From NCBI RefSeq assembly GCF_046197875.1, contig NZ_CP166991.1, positions 868,001 to 932,000 of the forward strand: DNA of 64,000 nt, in the 5' to 3' direction. Below the pieces are notes generated by a model. That model made no database searches. It saw only the letters and a program-made list of their open reading frames with translations, and was not told where the DNA came from. A program made the position numbers and the translations under genes. Positions 19,797 to 29,431 of the stretch are shown here, piece after piece (position 1 is the first letter of the stretch; every line of letters begins with the position of its first letter). This DNA comes from Methanobrevibacter_A acididurans (lineage in GTDB: Archaea > Methanobacteriota > Methanobacteria > Methanobacteriales > Methanobacteriaceae).

Positions 19797-21140
19797 TTAA
19801 ATATCTAAATATTTTCTTTGCTCATAATTGAATACTTGAACCCGATAATCATCCCACTCAGCATATTTAGCATCTAAAAATTTATTACCAATTTGAGGAC
19901 CAAGAGCATTCATTAACAATTCTGAATTTTCAAGACTATGATAAGCTTCCCATAAACTAGCAGGTAAAGGATTAATACCATTAGATTCTAATTCTTCTTC
20001 AGATAATTCAAAAAGATTATAATTAACTGGTTCTCCAGGTTCTATCTTATTTTTAATTCCATCCATACCTGCAGCTAACATAGCAGTGAATGCAAGATAA
20101 GGGTTACAAGTTGGATCAGGTGAACGATATTCAATACGTGTAGATTCCCCAAATGCTGCAGGAACACGAATTAAAGCAGATCTATTCTTTAATCCATAAC
20201 TAATATGTACTGGAGCTTCATAACCTGGAACAAGACGTTTATAACTGTTAACTGTAGGGTTAGTAATAGCAGTAAGAGGGAACGCATGTTTTAATAATCC
20301 TCCAATAAAGTATAATCCTATGTCACTTAAACCATATTCAGCATCAGGATCAGCAAAAACATTTTTACCATTTTTAAATAAACTTTGATGACAATGCATA
20401 CCAGAGCCTTCTACTCCATTGAAAGGTTTTGGCATGAATGTTACACTATATTTTTGATTATTAAATTCTGCAATATTATTAACTATTGCTTTTATAGCTT
20501 GTTTATAAGTTATTACTGCATCAGCTGTTATTAAAGCATCATCAAATTTGAATGAAATTTCATTTTGACCTGGACCGACTTCATGATGATTTGCTTCAAT
20601 TTTAAAATTTAATTCTTCAAGATTTAAAGACAATTCACGACGGAAATCAACACCTTTATCTGCAGGATCAACATCAAAATTACTTGCATTATCTGAAGGA
20701 ATAGGATAACCTAAATTATCTTCATCAAGAATATAAAATTCTGGTTCAGGACCAATATTATAAGTATATCCTTTTTTAGCTAAATCATCTAAAGCATTTT
20801 TAAGTAAACTTCTAGGATCCCCAGGATAAGGATCACCATCAGAGGTGCAAATATCACAAATAAATCTACATGTAGCAGATTCTTCAGGTCTCCAACTGAG
20901 TGGACTATAAGTATTTATATCAGGTTTTAATAATAAATCACTACTAGATATATCAGCAAATCCCTCTATACTAGATCCATCAAATAATAAACCATCATAG
21001 AATAATGATTCCATTTCTTCAGGTTTAGATGGTAAAGCTATACTTTTTGGCACCCCATGGATATCTACAAATTGTAAGCGTACAAATTTGATATAATCAT
21101 TCTGCATACGTTCTATCATTTCATCTATTTTTTCAGTCAT
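19797..21140 (-). CDS. glnA: Glutamine synthetase, type I
   Basis: 447 aa, the usual length of short GSI. It makes glutamine from glutamate, ammonia and ATP, the main route of ammonia assimilation. Motifs: DGSSIEGF near residue 54 (catalytic Asp loop), [12 protein letters not shown] near residue 185, [10 protein letters not shown] near 248, NRSALIRVP near 318 and [11 protein letters not shown] near 333. At the place of the adenylylation Tyr of GSI-beta the protein has NLFELSEEE, with Phe instead of Tyr, so it cannot be controlled by that route. It follows the DUF169 gene by 25 bases, and a GGAA-N6-TTCC site upstream of that gene suggests NrpR control. Confidence 0.97.
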   Translation of the reverse strand: MTEKIDEMIERMQNDYIKFVRLQFVDIHGVPKSIALPSKPEEMESLFYDGLLFDGSSIEGFADISSSDLLLKPDINTYSPLSWRPEESATCRFICDICTSDGDPYPGDPRSLLKNALDDLAKKGYTYNIGPEPEFYILDEDNLGYPIPSDNASNFDVDPADKGVDFRRELSLNLEELNFKIEANHHEVGPGQNEISFKFDDALITADAVITYKQAIKAIVNNIAEFNNQKYSVTFMPKPFNGVEGSGMHCHQSLFKNGKNVFADPDAEYGLSDIGLYFIGGLLKHAFPLTAITNPTVNSYKRLVPGYEAPVHISYGLKNRSALIRVPAAFGESTRIEYRSPDPTCNPYLAFTAMLAAGMDGIKNKIEPGEPVNYNLFELSEEELESNGINPLPASLWEAYHSLENSELLMNALGPQIGNKFLDAKYAEWDDYRVQVFNYEQRKYLDI

Positions 21141-21165
21141 TATAAATCCTTCATTATATTTTTTT

Positions 21166-21849
21166 TTAATTTAATTTTATTAATGCTTCTGTAATTTTTT
21201 CAATATTTTTAGTGCTTAAACCAACAGTTACTTCATCATCCGCTAATTTTGCATATTTTCTACTTCCATTACATCCAAGTGTTATATTTGCATTTCCTGT
21301 AGATGCTGGTTTTGAAACTGCATCTGCACATATACTTTGGATTCCTGCAAAGTCTGCTTTAACACGATCATCTAATTCATATATAATTGCTTGGGATATT
21401 TTCATTGCTTGAACTGGTTTTGCAAAGATCACTACAACATCAGGTGCAAATGTTGCTGTTTCTAAAGGCGCATATAACAAACCATAATTTCTAACTTTCA
21501 TTGTTGGTAAAGCATTTAATGTGGCTTTAGCAGATTCAGTGTCTTTAAATCCTCCAAGATTTACATAAAATTCTCCACTTGCAATTTTTGGAGGTAAATC
21601 TTCTAAACCTAATGCAGCTGATCCTCCTTTACATTTTTCTTCATCTTTACTTGCATAGAAAGTTTTTCCTTTAGAAGCTAATTTAACCATTTCACAGTGA
21701 CGGAGAGGTTCTTCAATTTTTTCAATATCATTTGGAACTTCTTCAGGTTTTAATACAAATTTTATTGCAACTGGTTCTGAATCTAAATTTAAAATATTTT
21801 TAAAATTTTGTGCTATTTTTGTATTTTCTTTTTTATCATATTCCACCAT
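21166..21849 (-). CDS. DUF169 family protein
   Basis: 227 aa. The DUF169 pattern is visible: [10 protein letters not shown] near residue 22, [17 protein letters not shown] (about residues 50-66), CKGGSAALG near 75 and a GCNGSRKYA near the C-terminus. It has conserved Cys residues at about 51, 75, 170 and 191 that could bind a cofactor. The family has no established biochemical role; it is common in methanogens. Here it is the first gene of a two-gene unit with glnA, which hints at a link with nitrogen metabolism, but this is inference from position. Confidence 0.82.
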   Translation of the reverse strand: MVEYDKKENTKIAQNFKNILNLDSEPVAIKFVLKPEEVPNDIEKIEEPLRHCEMVKLASKGKTFYASKDEEKCKGGSAALGLEDLPPKIASGEFYVNLGGFKDTESAKATLNALPTMKVRNYGLLYAPLETATFAPDVVVIFAKPVQAMKISQAIIYELDDRVKADFAGIQSICADAVSKPASTGNANITLGCNGSRKYAKLADDEVTVGLSTKNIEKITEALIKLN

Positions 21850-22052
21850 ATGTGATTGTCTCCTGAATCTAGTTTTTTTATACTTTAAATTGTTTTATTT
21901 ATATATTTTAAGAAGTATTTAATATTTATTGTTTATAAGAGTAAATAAAAAAATCATTAATAAATGTTCATTTTAACAAACAATATTATAACAATTAAAG
22001 ATTTTATATTAATAATTTTTATAAAATTTTAATTTAATTAGTTAATAGTGGT

Positions 22053-22066
22053 GGAAAACACATTCC
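22053..22066. promoter_or_regulatory. Candidate NrpR operator (GGAA-N6-TTCC)
   Basis: The sequence GGAA AACACA TTCC is an exact match to the palindromic GGAA-N6-TTCC operator described for the nitrogen repressor NrpR of methanogens. It lies about 205 bases upstream of the DUF169-glnA unit. A TATA-like AAATTTTATAAA follows about 30-40 bases nearer the genes, so a long leader would be required. Confidence 0.45.
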
Positions 22067-22240
22067 ATTAAAAATTATTATTAAGTATTAAAAAATTTTT
22101 TTTAAATATTTTATTCTAAAAAAGCTAAAAAATTATGAAAAAAATATCAAATTTAAAAAAATATAAAAGTTCAAAAATACACGAATTGATTAAAATTTTA
22201 TAATAATATTCATAAAATCATAATAATAAAAAGAAAAAAA

Positions 22241-22249
22241 ATATATAAA
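22241..22249 (+). promoter_or_regulatory. Putative TATA box of the CARF-like regulator gene
   Basis: ATATATAAA preceded by an A-rich BRE-like tract, about 80 bases before the start codon at 22331. The best archaeal promoter match in the interval; judged by eye. Confidence 0.4.
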
Positions 22250-22330
22250 CATTAAAAAATATAATAATTAATATAAAATTAAAAACAGTACAAAGAGGAT
22301 ATAAATAAAAACAAAAGAGGCTGAATAAAA

Positions 22331-22918
22331 ATGGAATTCACGATAATAACTGTAGAAACAGACATAAAACAGATAGAAACTCTCCTTAAAGGAGTTCAAC
22401 CTAAAACAGTGATTTTCATCACACCCCATAAAAATGATGAAAAAGTAAAGGAAACATCCAATTTTATTGCAAATACCTTCGGAAGACAAATACAAATCAA
22501 AAAAACATTTATTGACAAAAATGATATTATTGAAAATAGTAAAACCATCACAGAAATAGTTGATAAAGAACACTCCTTAGGCAAGGAGGTAATAATGCAC
22601 ATAACCGAACACAGTGAATATAGTTTCTGCTTATCCTATGGTGCATATTCAAGATTTAAAATTGTTAAAAGAATTGTAGCAATAAATAGAAAAGGCGGAA
22701 TAGTTGATTTACCCGTATTAAGATATCATTTAACCAAAAATAAAATAAAGATACTTGAACAGTTAACAAATGAAAATAAAACATTACAAACACTTTCAAA
22801 TGAATTAAATTTATCTGAAGGAATGATATACCACCATATAAGAGAATTAAGAAATTTAAACTTAATTCAAAAAAATAAATTAAAAATTACAACAGCAGGT
22901 AAATTAGCAATATTGTAA
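22331..22918 (+). CDS. CARF-like/winged-helix regulator (Csa3-like), no cas genes nearby
   Basis: 195 aa with an AGAGG ribosome site. Residues 1-~120 look like a Rossmann-type sensor: a first strand (FTIITVETDI), then VIFITPHKNDEK where Csa3/CARF proteins have (I/V)xxxxP-xxDE, and later a VIMHITEHSEYSFCLSYGAY segment at the place of the CARF ligand loop. Residues ~128-195 are a winged helix: NKIKILEQL, TLQTLSNELNLSEGMIYHHIRELRNLNLI. CARF-HTH proteins sense cyclic oligonucleotides and control CRISPR or toxin genes, and related archaeal regulators occur without CRISPR. No cas gene is in the window, so the target is unknown. A HFX_2341/DUF6293-like regulator is the alternative. Confidence 0.65.
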   Translation: MEFTIITVETDIKQIETLLKGVQPKTVIFITPHKNDEKVKETSNFIANTFGRQIQIKKTFIDKNDIIENSKTITEIVDKEHSLGKEVIMHITEHSEYSFCLSYGAYSRFKIVKRIVAINRKGGIVDLPVLRYHLTKNKIKILEQLTNENKTLQTLSNELNLSEGMIYHHIRELRNLNLIQKNKLKITTAGKLAIL

Positions 22919-23025
22919 AAAAATAATGAAAACATTTAATATACTTAAGTAACTTAACTAGTATAAGTATTAAAATATAAATATAAAATAATATGTTATT
23001 TATAATATAATTTAGGTAGATAAGA

Positions 23026-23781
23026 ATGGTAAAAACTAAAATCATTTCATGGAACACAAATGGATTACGAACACGATTCAAAAACGGAGAATTAGAACCA
23101 ATATATGCAGAAGAACCTGACATAATCTTATTCCAAGAAACAAGAGCACAATACAATCAATTAAATAAAAAATTAACAGAAAATAATGAATATACTATTA
23201 ACTGCATACCTGGAGAAACTAACAGATCTGCCGGTTTAGCTATTTTCAGTAAATCTCAACCTAAAACTATTAAAAAATTCATTAACAAACCTAAAGATGT
23301 TACAAAAGGAAGATTTGCAAACATTAAATATCCAAATTTTACTATCATCCAAGTATACGGACCAACAGGTGCTGGAAACAAAGACAAAATGGATGAAAAA
23401 GTATCATTCTTTAAAGAGATCTTAACACTTGCAAAAAAATTAGAAAATGAAAATGTAATCATTATTGGCGATTTCAATATGGCACATAATGAAATAGACA
23501 CAGCTAATACCAATAAAAAACCAGGATTTACAGATGAAGAACGTGAATTTTTCAATAAATTAGAATCCTACAATTACATCGACACTTACCGTAACTCTAA
23601 CCCTGAAAAAACAGTATATACAAATTGGAAATCAGATAAAGCACGAGAAGAAAATAATGGTAGTAGATTTGATTACGCATATGTAAGTAAATCTTTAAAA
23701 GAAAAAGTGGATAAAAGTGAAATTTTAACTAATATCACTTCAACTAAAAATTCCCCTATAGTTTTAGAATTAGATTTATAA
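23026..23781 (+). CDS. Exonuclease III family protein (Xth/Mth212-like) with altered active site
   Basis: 251 aa, TAGGTAGAT ribosome site. Family members cut DNA at abasic sites; Mth212 of Methanothermobacter also cuts at uracil. Most catalytic motifs are present: ISWNTNGLR (residues 6-14), the metal-binding Glu in FQETRAQ near 37, the GDFNMAHNEID block near 150, and SRFDYAYVS near 222. The final motif, which is SDHxP in active enzymes and carries the catalytic His and its Asp partner, reads TKNSP here (Lys241-Asn242). The fold-closing strand IVLELDL after it is normal, so this is a substitution and not a truncation. The enzyme may be inactive or altered. Confidence 0.88.
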   Translation: MVKTKIISWNTNGLRTRFKNGELEPIYAEEPDIILFQETRAQYNQLNKKLTENNEYTINCIPGETNRSAGLAIFSKSQPKTIKKFINKPKDVTKGRFANIKYPNFTIIQVYGPTGAGNKDKMDEKVSFFKEILTLAKKLENENVIIIGDFNMAHNEIDTANTNKKPGFTDEEREFFNKLESYNYIDTYRNSNPEKTVYTNWKSDKAREENNGSRFDYAYVSKSLKEKVDKSEILTNITSTKNSPIVLELDL

Positions 23782-23847
23782 AAAAAATTTTTTTATTAAT
23801 GGGAAAATTTTAAAAAAAATATCCCTAAATCTCTCTTTTTTAATTAT

Positions 23848-24609
23848 TTATTGTTCATTACTTCTAATAATCTCATTTAAACTTATATCAGAATTAATGA
23901 ATCTTTCATCATTTATTTCATTTTTAATATGAATAGCTCTTTTAGGACAATTATGAATACAAGACATACACCATTCACAGTAGTGAAAAAAATTTGGAAT
24001 AGTATTTTCTAATTTTATATTTCCAACAGGGCAAACCTTAACACAAATTCCACAACCATTACATGAATCTAAGTCAATAGTATAATCTTCATCAATTTGA
24101 TCCATGTGTAATTCATTTAAATTATATTCTGGAAGGTTATGATAATCTTTAATAGGTTCATCTATATTGAATTCTAGTTTATTATGAATATCCTCTTTAA
24201 TCTTCGTGATTTCAGGTTCTAAAAGTTGATTGTTTTTTACTTTTTTTTCATAAATCATATCATAGCATGGGAGAAAATTATCAACCATAACAATCTTATT
24301 TAAATAATAATGAGTGAACCCTTTTTCTTTAAACAAATTTTCAATAATTGTCATTGCAGCCACAATACCTCCACCACCATTATTTAATATTAAAAATACA
24401 TAATCTGCTTTTATATTAGCTTGTCGAATATATTTTTCCACTAAACGAGGTAAGGTATAATAGTAACATGGTACTACAAACCCAACTACATCATCTTCAA
24501 TATTATAAGTTTTATCTTTTATTAATTGGGGAATACTAAACAATTCTCCACCAATTTGCTTTGCTAAATATAAACTATTCCCTGTTCCAGTAAAATATAA
24601 AGTTTTCAT
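23848..24609 (-). CDS. EFR1-type flavodoxin-ferredoxin fusion (copy 1)
   Basis: 253 aa. The N-terminus LYFTGTGNSLYLAK is the FMN phosphate loop of flavodoxins (T/S-GTGNS). The flavodoxin-like domain extends to about residue 165, with GFVVPCYYYTLP and LNNGGGG loops. Two [4Fe-4S] motifs follow: CNGCGICVKVCPVGNI (about residues 184-199) and CEWCMSCIHNCPKRAI (about 213-228). It should be a small soluble electron carrier combining FMN and two clusters; its partners are unknown. It lies 21 bases after a paralogue (24631-25395), a clear tandem duplication. Confidence 0.88.
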   Translation of the reverse strand: MKTLYFTGTGNSLYLAKQIGGELFSIPQLIKDKTYNIEDDVVGFVVPCYYYTLPRLVEKYIRQANIKADYVFLILNNGGGGIVAAMTIIENLFKEKGFTHYYLNKIVMVDNFLPCYDMIYEKKVKNNQLLEPEITKIKEDIHNKLEFNIDEPIKDYHNLPEYNLNELHMDQIDEDYTIDLDSCNGCGICVKVCPVGNIKLENTIPNFFHYCEWCMSCIHNCPKRAIHIKNEINDERFINSDISLNEIIRSNEQ

Positions 24610-24630
24610 TGAAAAAAATCTCCTATTATA

Positions 24631-25395
24631 TTAATTTTGGTTATTGCTCTGAATTAATTCTGAAAGTTTAACATTAGGATTTCTAAAATGTTCTGAATTT
24701 TTTTCTCGTTTATCATGAATAGCACCTTTTGGACAATTTTGAATACAAGCTAAACAATAAGCACAATTATCATTGAAAAATGGAATATTATCCTTTAATT
24801 CAATATTACCTTTAGGACAAATATTATAACATACTTTACATTGATTACATGATTCATAATCAAAATATAAATTAACTGCAAATCGTAAAAATACTTTATA
24901 AATTATCTTATAAACCAATTCCATGACTTTATCTCTAACTTTATTAATAGAAGGTTGATAATTTTTTCTAAGAAATATATCTTCTTTAATCTTATTGACT
25001 TCTAAAGCTATTGATTTATTATCATGCAACTCTTTTTGCTCTTTAATATCATATGAAGGTATAAAATTATCCACCATTAAAACATAATTAGAATAATTAA
25101 TTCTTAATCCTTTTTTATTTAATACTTGTGTAACATCAGATAAAGAGTTAAAATGTGAGGATCCATAAGTCATTATTACAAATAAATAATCACAATTAAT
25201 TTCAACTTGTGTTAAATATTCTTTTACAAGGTTAGGCATTGTCATACAATAAACCGGACAAATAATACCAACCAGGTCATCCACAATTTTATATTGATTA
25301 TTTTTAATTAATTGTGGAATGCTTAATAGTTCTCCCCCAATTTTTTTACTTACATATAAACTATTTCCAGTCCCACTAAAATATAAAATTTTCAT
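24631..25395 (-). CDS. EFR1-type flavodoxin-ferredoxin fusion (copy 2)
   Basis: 254 aa. It has the same layout as the next gene: LYFSGTGNSLYVSKK at the FMN loop, ICPVYCMTMP, then an inserted hydrophobic stretch around residues 155-180 (VMELVYKIIYKVFLRFAV), and two [4Fe-4S] motifs CNQCKVCYNICPKGNI and CAYCLACIQNCPKGAI. The hydrophobic insert is absent from the paralogue and might touch a membrane or a partner. Likely roles are electron transfer between ferredoxins and unknown acceptors. The two genes form an operon. Confidence 0.87.
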   Translation of the reverse strand: MKILYFSGTGNSLYVSKKIGGELLSIPQLIKNNQYKIVDDLVGIICPVYCMTMPNLVKEYLTQVEINCDYLFVIMTYGSSHFNSLSDVTQVLNKKGLRINYSNYVLMVDNFIPSYDIKEQKELHDNKSIALEVNKIKEDIFLRKNYQPSINKVRDKVMELVYKIIYKVFLRFAVNLYFDYESCNQCKVCYNICPKGNIELKDNIPFFNDNCAYCLACIQNCPKGAIHDKREKNSEHFRNPNVKLSELIQSNNQN

Positions 25396-25472
25396 AGTAT
25401 ACTATAAGCTCTTTTATTCTTAAAAAATTTATTTAAAAAAAAGTTATTTGAAACAATAAAAAGAAAAAATAT

Positions 25473-26681
25473 TTAAGGTATTGTCATTTCCTCAAGTTTA
25501 TGTTTATCACAAAAAGTTTTAAAATCACATGCATTACAAGTTCTCTCATCTGCATCTGCTTTCCAAGATTGTTTAATATTTTTACCCGCTAATTCACAGA
25601 TAGTACTATTTTCAATATCCTCCACTACTTCATCAAATTTTTCTAAAGCGAAATTAATAGATTTATCTTTAATAGGAATGATTCTAACACATCTATCCAT
25701 CATAAACTTTTCAGACAGTTTTGGATATTTTTTACTTACATCCCATTGTTTAATTAAATTTTCATCCCTACTATGACCTGATACATCGGATAAATTATTT
25801 TTTAAATCTTCTTGAATAAGTTGTAAATCTTCATTAGAAGGTGCTAACTCATTTAAATAAAATATAATACCTGCAGCTACAGGTTTACTACCTTCTTGCA
25901 TGCTTCTTAACCATGCATATGTTTGTATTTGCCAATTATGACGAAGCCAATTTTTGCTATTTAAAGGTGGTCTTTTCATTCCTTTATAATCTATAATAAT
26001 TTCATATTTATCTGATGAAATTTTCTTTATATTATTTTGAAAATCTTCATCTTTAAATAAATATTCTAATATTATGTTTTTTTGTTTATACTCATCTAAG
26101 CTTTTTTGAGGTTTAATATTCTCCTCTATCTTTATACTGCTTAAAACATCAATAACCCCATTAATACTATAATAATTACTCCTACTGTACCCATCTTTAT
26201 AATTAGGCATAGTCCTCATACCTTTAAGTAATATTTCAGCATTATCTATTAAGGGAAATAAATATGGTCCTAATTTATTTATTGCAGTTTCTGCACGAAA
26301 ACTATATAATAATTTATGAGGATGTTGATTAGTACTACATTGAGCTTGATTATTATTAGGATGAGTAAAATGACAGTAATATTTTTCAGGGGGATATAAA
26401 CCTCTAACTTGTAATCTTTTATCAATTAATTCCTCTAATGGCCTAATATCTTTTTTCCAATCCCATGGGAAACTTTTATGAGCATCATTATATTTTAAGT
26501 ATGCTTCTTCCATTATCCCATGAATAAATTCACCAAACCATAATTGTACTGGTTTACTTGGAGGTAAAGTTGCCTTGTTTTGATAACGATATTGTAGGTT
26601 ACATGTTAAAAAACTTAGCAAATCTCCTGTTAAATTATATTCCGGCATTATAAATGCTTGACTTCTTGATGATAACTTCAT
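25473..26681 (-). CDS. RecB-like PD-(D/E)XK nuclease with four-Cys cluster
   Basis: 402 aa. IDYKGMKRPPL near residue 233 is the (D/E)xK catalytic motif of the RecB-like nucleases; WLRSMQEGS follows with the QxxxYxW-like helix (QIQTYAWLR) typical of RecB and Cas4. One Cys near the N-terminus (FLTCNLQYRY) plus CNACDFKTFC near the C-terminus gives the four-Cys pattern of the AddB/Cas4 iron-sulfur staple. The gene follows the UvrD-like helicase by 26 bases. The pair resembles AddAB or a Cas4-like nuclease with its helicase, and it probably processes broken DNA ends. Confidence 0.85.
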   Translation of the reverse strand: MKLSSRSQAFIMPEYNLTGDLLSFLTCNLQYRYQNKATLPPSKPVQLWFGEFIHGIMEEAYLKYNDAHKSFPWDWKKDIRPLEELIDKRLQVRGLYPPEKYYCHFTHPNNNQAQCSTNQHPHKLLYSFRAETAINKLGPYLFPLIDNAEILLKGMRTMPNYKDGYSRSNYYSINGVIDVLSSIKIEENIKPQKSLDEYKQKNIILEYLFKDEDFQNNIKKISSDKYEIIIDYKGMKRPPLNSKNWLRHNWQIQTYAWLRSMQEGSKPVAAGIIFYLNELAPSNEDLQLIQEDLKNNLSDVSGHSRDENLIKQWDVSKKYPKLSEKFMMDRCVRIIPIKDKSINFALEKFDEVVEDIENSTICELAGKNIKQSWKADADERTCNACDFKTFCDKHKLEEMTIP

Positions 26682-26707
26682 AAGTTAGTTCCCTCCATTA
26701 AATATCT

Positions 26708-29152
26708 TTATATTAAATATATTTCATTAAAACCAATGTATTCTTCATCTCGACTCCATCCTAAGGCAACATTTGGAATTGTTTTATGTGTACTTTTTGT
26801 CATGTACCCATCAATATTAGGATACAAACCAATAAGAATTAAAACATCTTCTGCACGAGAAAAAGCTACAAAATATAATCTTGTTAAATCATCAAAATTA
26901 CGATCAACAACATTACGTTTAGATTCACCTATTGTACTAAAAGATCTGATTTTATCTTCTAAACTTTCATTTTTAGGTTGTTTTTTGGGAAATCTGAATT
27001 GACTAGTGCTTGCTTGATTTTTATTAAATCTAGATCCCACATCAACAATAACAAGTGGAAATTCTAATCCTTTTGATTGATGAATACTCATTATATTCAA
27101 ACGATTTTCAGGTAATGTATATAATAAAGATTCATCAATACTTACCCCACCCATAGATATAGGTATAAAAATATTCCAAATTGCTTCATTAATACTTTTA
27201 CTTTCAATTTCACCTTTAGCATCAAATATAATATGTGCATTATATTCATTGAAAAATCCTGTTTGAGTTATTGTTTTTGTTATAGCTTCTAAATAAACTA
27301 AACCTTCAACATCATCCTGTAAATCTGGTACCCAAGTAATTAATTTATATGCAAGATCTATCAAACTAGCCCTATCAGGCCAATTATCTAATTTAAATGG
27401 TATTCTTGCTTGCCAATGTGTTAAAAAATCATTTAAAGAAATAGGCTTATTTGGTTCAGGTGATTGATCAACATATTCTAGTGCAGCTTTCCTCCATTGT
27501 CGCATATTATGATTTGCTATAGTAGGAATTTTATGAATACTTTTTTGGACTTTGCCTGCAGGATCAATACATTCCAACATTAAACCACAGAAAATTTTTA
27601 CACAGGGAATTCCCTGTAAATCTTGCCCTCTTGGATTATAAACTTCAATTGGATTTTTTAATTTTTCTAAGCGTTTTTTTAAATAGTAAGGGAAAAGATA
27701 ACCATTACTATTTTTTTCTTTTGGAGAGTAAGTTAAAAGAGCAATATCTGAAGGAGAACCATTTTTAGGATCTAACTGTAATTTAATAGACTCTTTATCT
27801 TTTGCTAAATCCATACTTAATTTACGACTATTTAATGCAATATCTGCATCATCACTACTAATTCTTTCAGAATTTTTAGAGGTTAAAACCCTTTTAACTG
27901 GTAATTCTACTTCTTTTCCTTCTACTAAGTTTTTAATTAATTTACTTAAATCAGCTGCTAATTGCTCCCCATTATTTCTAAACATTCCTAAAACTGGGAT
28001 ATTTTTCATATCTTCTCTTGCAAATTTAATTTGGGGTTTTTCTTTTACTCTTGCTTCTTGATAATGTGAATCTAATTCCACAAAATCATTACATAAATTA
28101 ACAATATCTTTACTACTACGATAATTATTTTTTAAATTTATTTCAATAATTTCAGTATTTAATGATTTAGCTGCTCTTTTTTTATAATCTGTGAACAAAT
28201 CAACAGTTGCGCCCCTAAAACGATACAAAGATTGATCATCATCCCCAACTACTGTAATATTTCCATTATTTTTTATAGCATGATTACCTATTTTAAAATA
28301 AATTTTTTCCTGAAGCAAGTTTGTGTCTTGATATTCATCAACTAATAAAATCTTAACATTATTTAAAAAAATATTTAATTTATTATTTTTCAAGCGTTTT
28401 AAAAATCGATATTCTAACATTACAAAGTCTAACATGTTACGATTTTCTAATTCATTAACATAATTTCGTATACAGTTTAAAGCAACCTTTGAACCTTCTG
28501 AATTAACATCATGCTGTATTTTATCCCAATCAATCAAATCATAATATAATCTATCTTTAATACTTAAGAGAATTTCACTCATTTTAGAAGGATTTGTTAA
28601 AACATCTCTCCCTAGAAGACTAGCTAGATACTTTTGTAAATCTTTATTTTTATAACGTTCATTTTTAAATAAACCTACATTTAACATAACACTTCGAGTG
28701 ATGAAATCTTCAATGACTACCGGCTGTTTTGTTCCAGGATCCCTATGGATTCTCATTAATTCTTCAGCAATACTATCTAATGTACCTGTTAATATTTGAT
28801 TTAAGTCTAATCTAACTAATTTACGTAAAATATCATCATCAGCAATTAACATTTTATTTATGATAACATCTTTTATTGTTTGTCCCCAACTAAGAATACG
28901 AGAACTTAATTCATTAGCTGCTTTTTTAGTAAATGTTGTTGCAAGAATCTCTTCAGGTTTAACATCATCAACAAAAATGTATTTTAAAATTTTAAGAACA
29001 ATAACTGTTGTTTTCCCACTACCCGGACCTGCAACTAAAAATAAAGAATCATTTAAATTAGAACTTATTGCCTTATTTTGTTCAATATTTGAATTAATAT
29101 CTCTACTTAAATCTTCTACGACAATATTTTTAAATTGACTATAAGTTATCAT
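26708..29152 (-). CDS. UvrD/Rep family DNA helicase
   Basis: 814 aa. Superfamily 1A motifs are present in order: Walker A AGPGSGKTTV (residues ~42-51), TFTKKAANEL (motif Ia), LLVDEYQDTN (motif II, ~268), GDDDQSLYRFRGA (motif III, ~302), then a late IHQSKGLEFP (motif V, ~690) and YVAFSRAEDVLIL (motif VI, ~775). It translocates 3'-5' on single-stranded DNA. It has no nuclease domain; that is supplied by the next gene (25473-26681), an AddAB-like division of labour. No Chi-recognition region can be identified by eye. Confidence 0.92.
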   Translation of the reverse strand: MITYSQFKNIVVEDLSRDINSNIEQNKAISSNLNDSLFLVAGPGSGKTTVIVLKILKYIFVDDVKPEEILATTFTKKAANELSSRILSWGQTIKDVIINKMLIADDDILRKLVRLDLNQILTGTLDSIAEELMRIHRDPGTKQPVVIEDFITRSVMLNVGLFKNERYKNKDLQKYLASLLGRDVLTNPSKMSEILLSIKDRLYYDLIDWDKIQHDVNSEGSKVALNCIRNYVNELENRNMLDFVMLEYRFLKRLKNNKLNIFLNNVKILLVDEYQDTNLLQEKIYFKIGNHAIKNNGNITVVGDDDQSLYRFRGATVDLFTDYKKRAAKSLNTEIIEINLKNNYRSSKDIVNLCNDFVELDSHYQEARVKEKPQIKFAREDMKNIPVLGMFRNNGEQLAADLSKLIKNLVEGKEVELPVKRVLTSKNSERISSDDADIALNSRKLSMDLAKDKESIKLQLDPKNGSPSDIALLTYSPKEKNSNGYLFPYYLKKRLEKLKNPIEVYNPRGQDLQGIPCVKIFCGLMLECIDPAGKVQKSIHKIPTIANHNMRQWRKAALEYVDQSPEPNKPISLNDFLTHWQARIPFKLDNWPDRASLIDLAYKLITWVPDLQDDVEGLVYLEAITKTITQTGFFNEYNAHIIFDAKGEIESKSINEAIWNIFIPISMGGVSIDESLLYTLPENRLNIMSIHQSKGLEFPLVIVDVGSRFNKNQASTSQFRFPKKQPKNESLEDKIRSFSTIGESKRNVVDRNFDDLTRLYFVAFSRAEDVLILIGLYPNIDGYMTKSTHKTIPNVALGWSRDEEYIGFNEIYLI

Positions 29153-29431
29153 AAAATTATAATTTCCCCTTTTAACTTAAATGAAATTTTTTTTTAATTG
29201 TTTTCATTTATGTATGTTTTTTTATTTAATAATTAATTATTAAGTAATTTAAATTATAAATAAATTTCCTAAGAGCAAAAAAAAGTAATCATTTTAAAAA
29301 TAAACAATACATCTATAAACCGAATAAGCATGGAATAATATTAATATAATAAAAAATATAGATATTACATTATTATAAAAGAATTAATATAAGTTTTAAA
29401 GTATTAAATAAGAAAATTATTTAGGGTTATT

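Larger units (their letters stand above)
21850..22330. other. Intergenic region between glnA operon and CARF-like regulator
   Basis: 481 bases between divergent transcription units. It holds a candidate NrpR operator (22053-22066) and TATA-like tracts on both sides (minus-strand ATATATAAA near 21902 and plus-strand ATATATAAA near 22241). No small ORF with a ribosome site and no structured RNA was recognised. Confidence 0.4.

Noticed and set aside
22268..22573. Open frames on the minus strand across the CARF-like regulator
   Set aside because: They are antisense shadows with Phe/Tyr/Ile-rich low-complexity translation and no ribosome site.
22331..22918. A CRISPR-Cas locus
   Set aside because: No cas gene and no regularly spaced direct repeats were found anywhere in the window; the regulator is an orphan.
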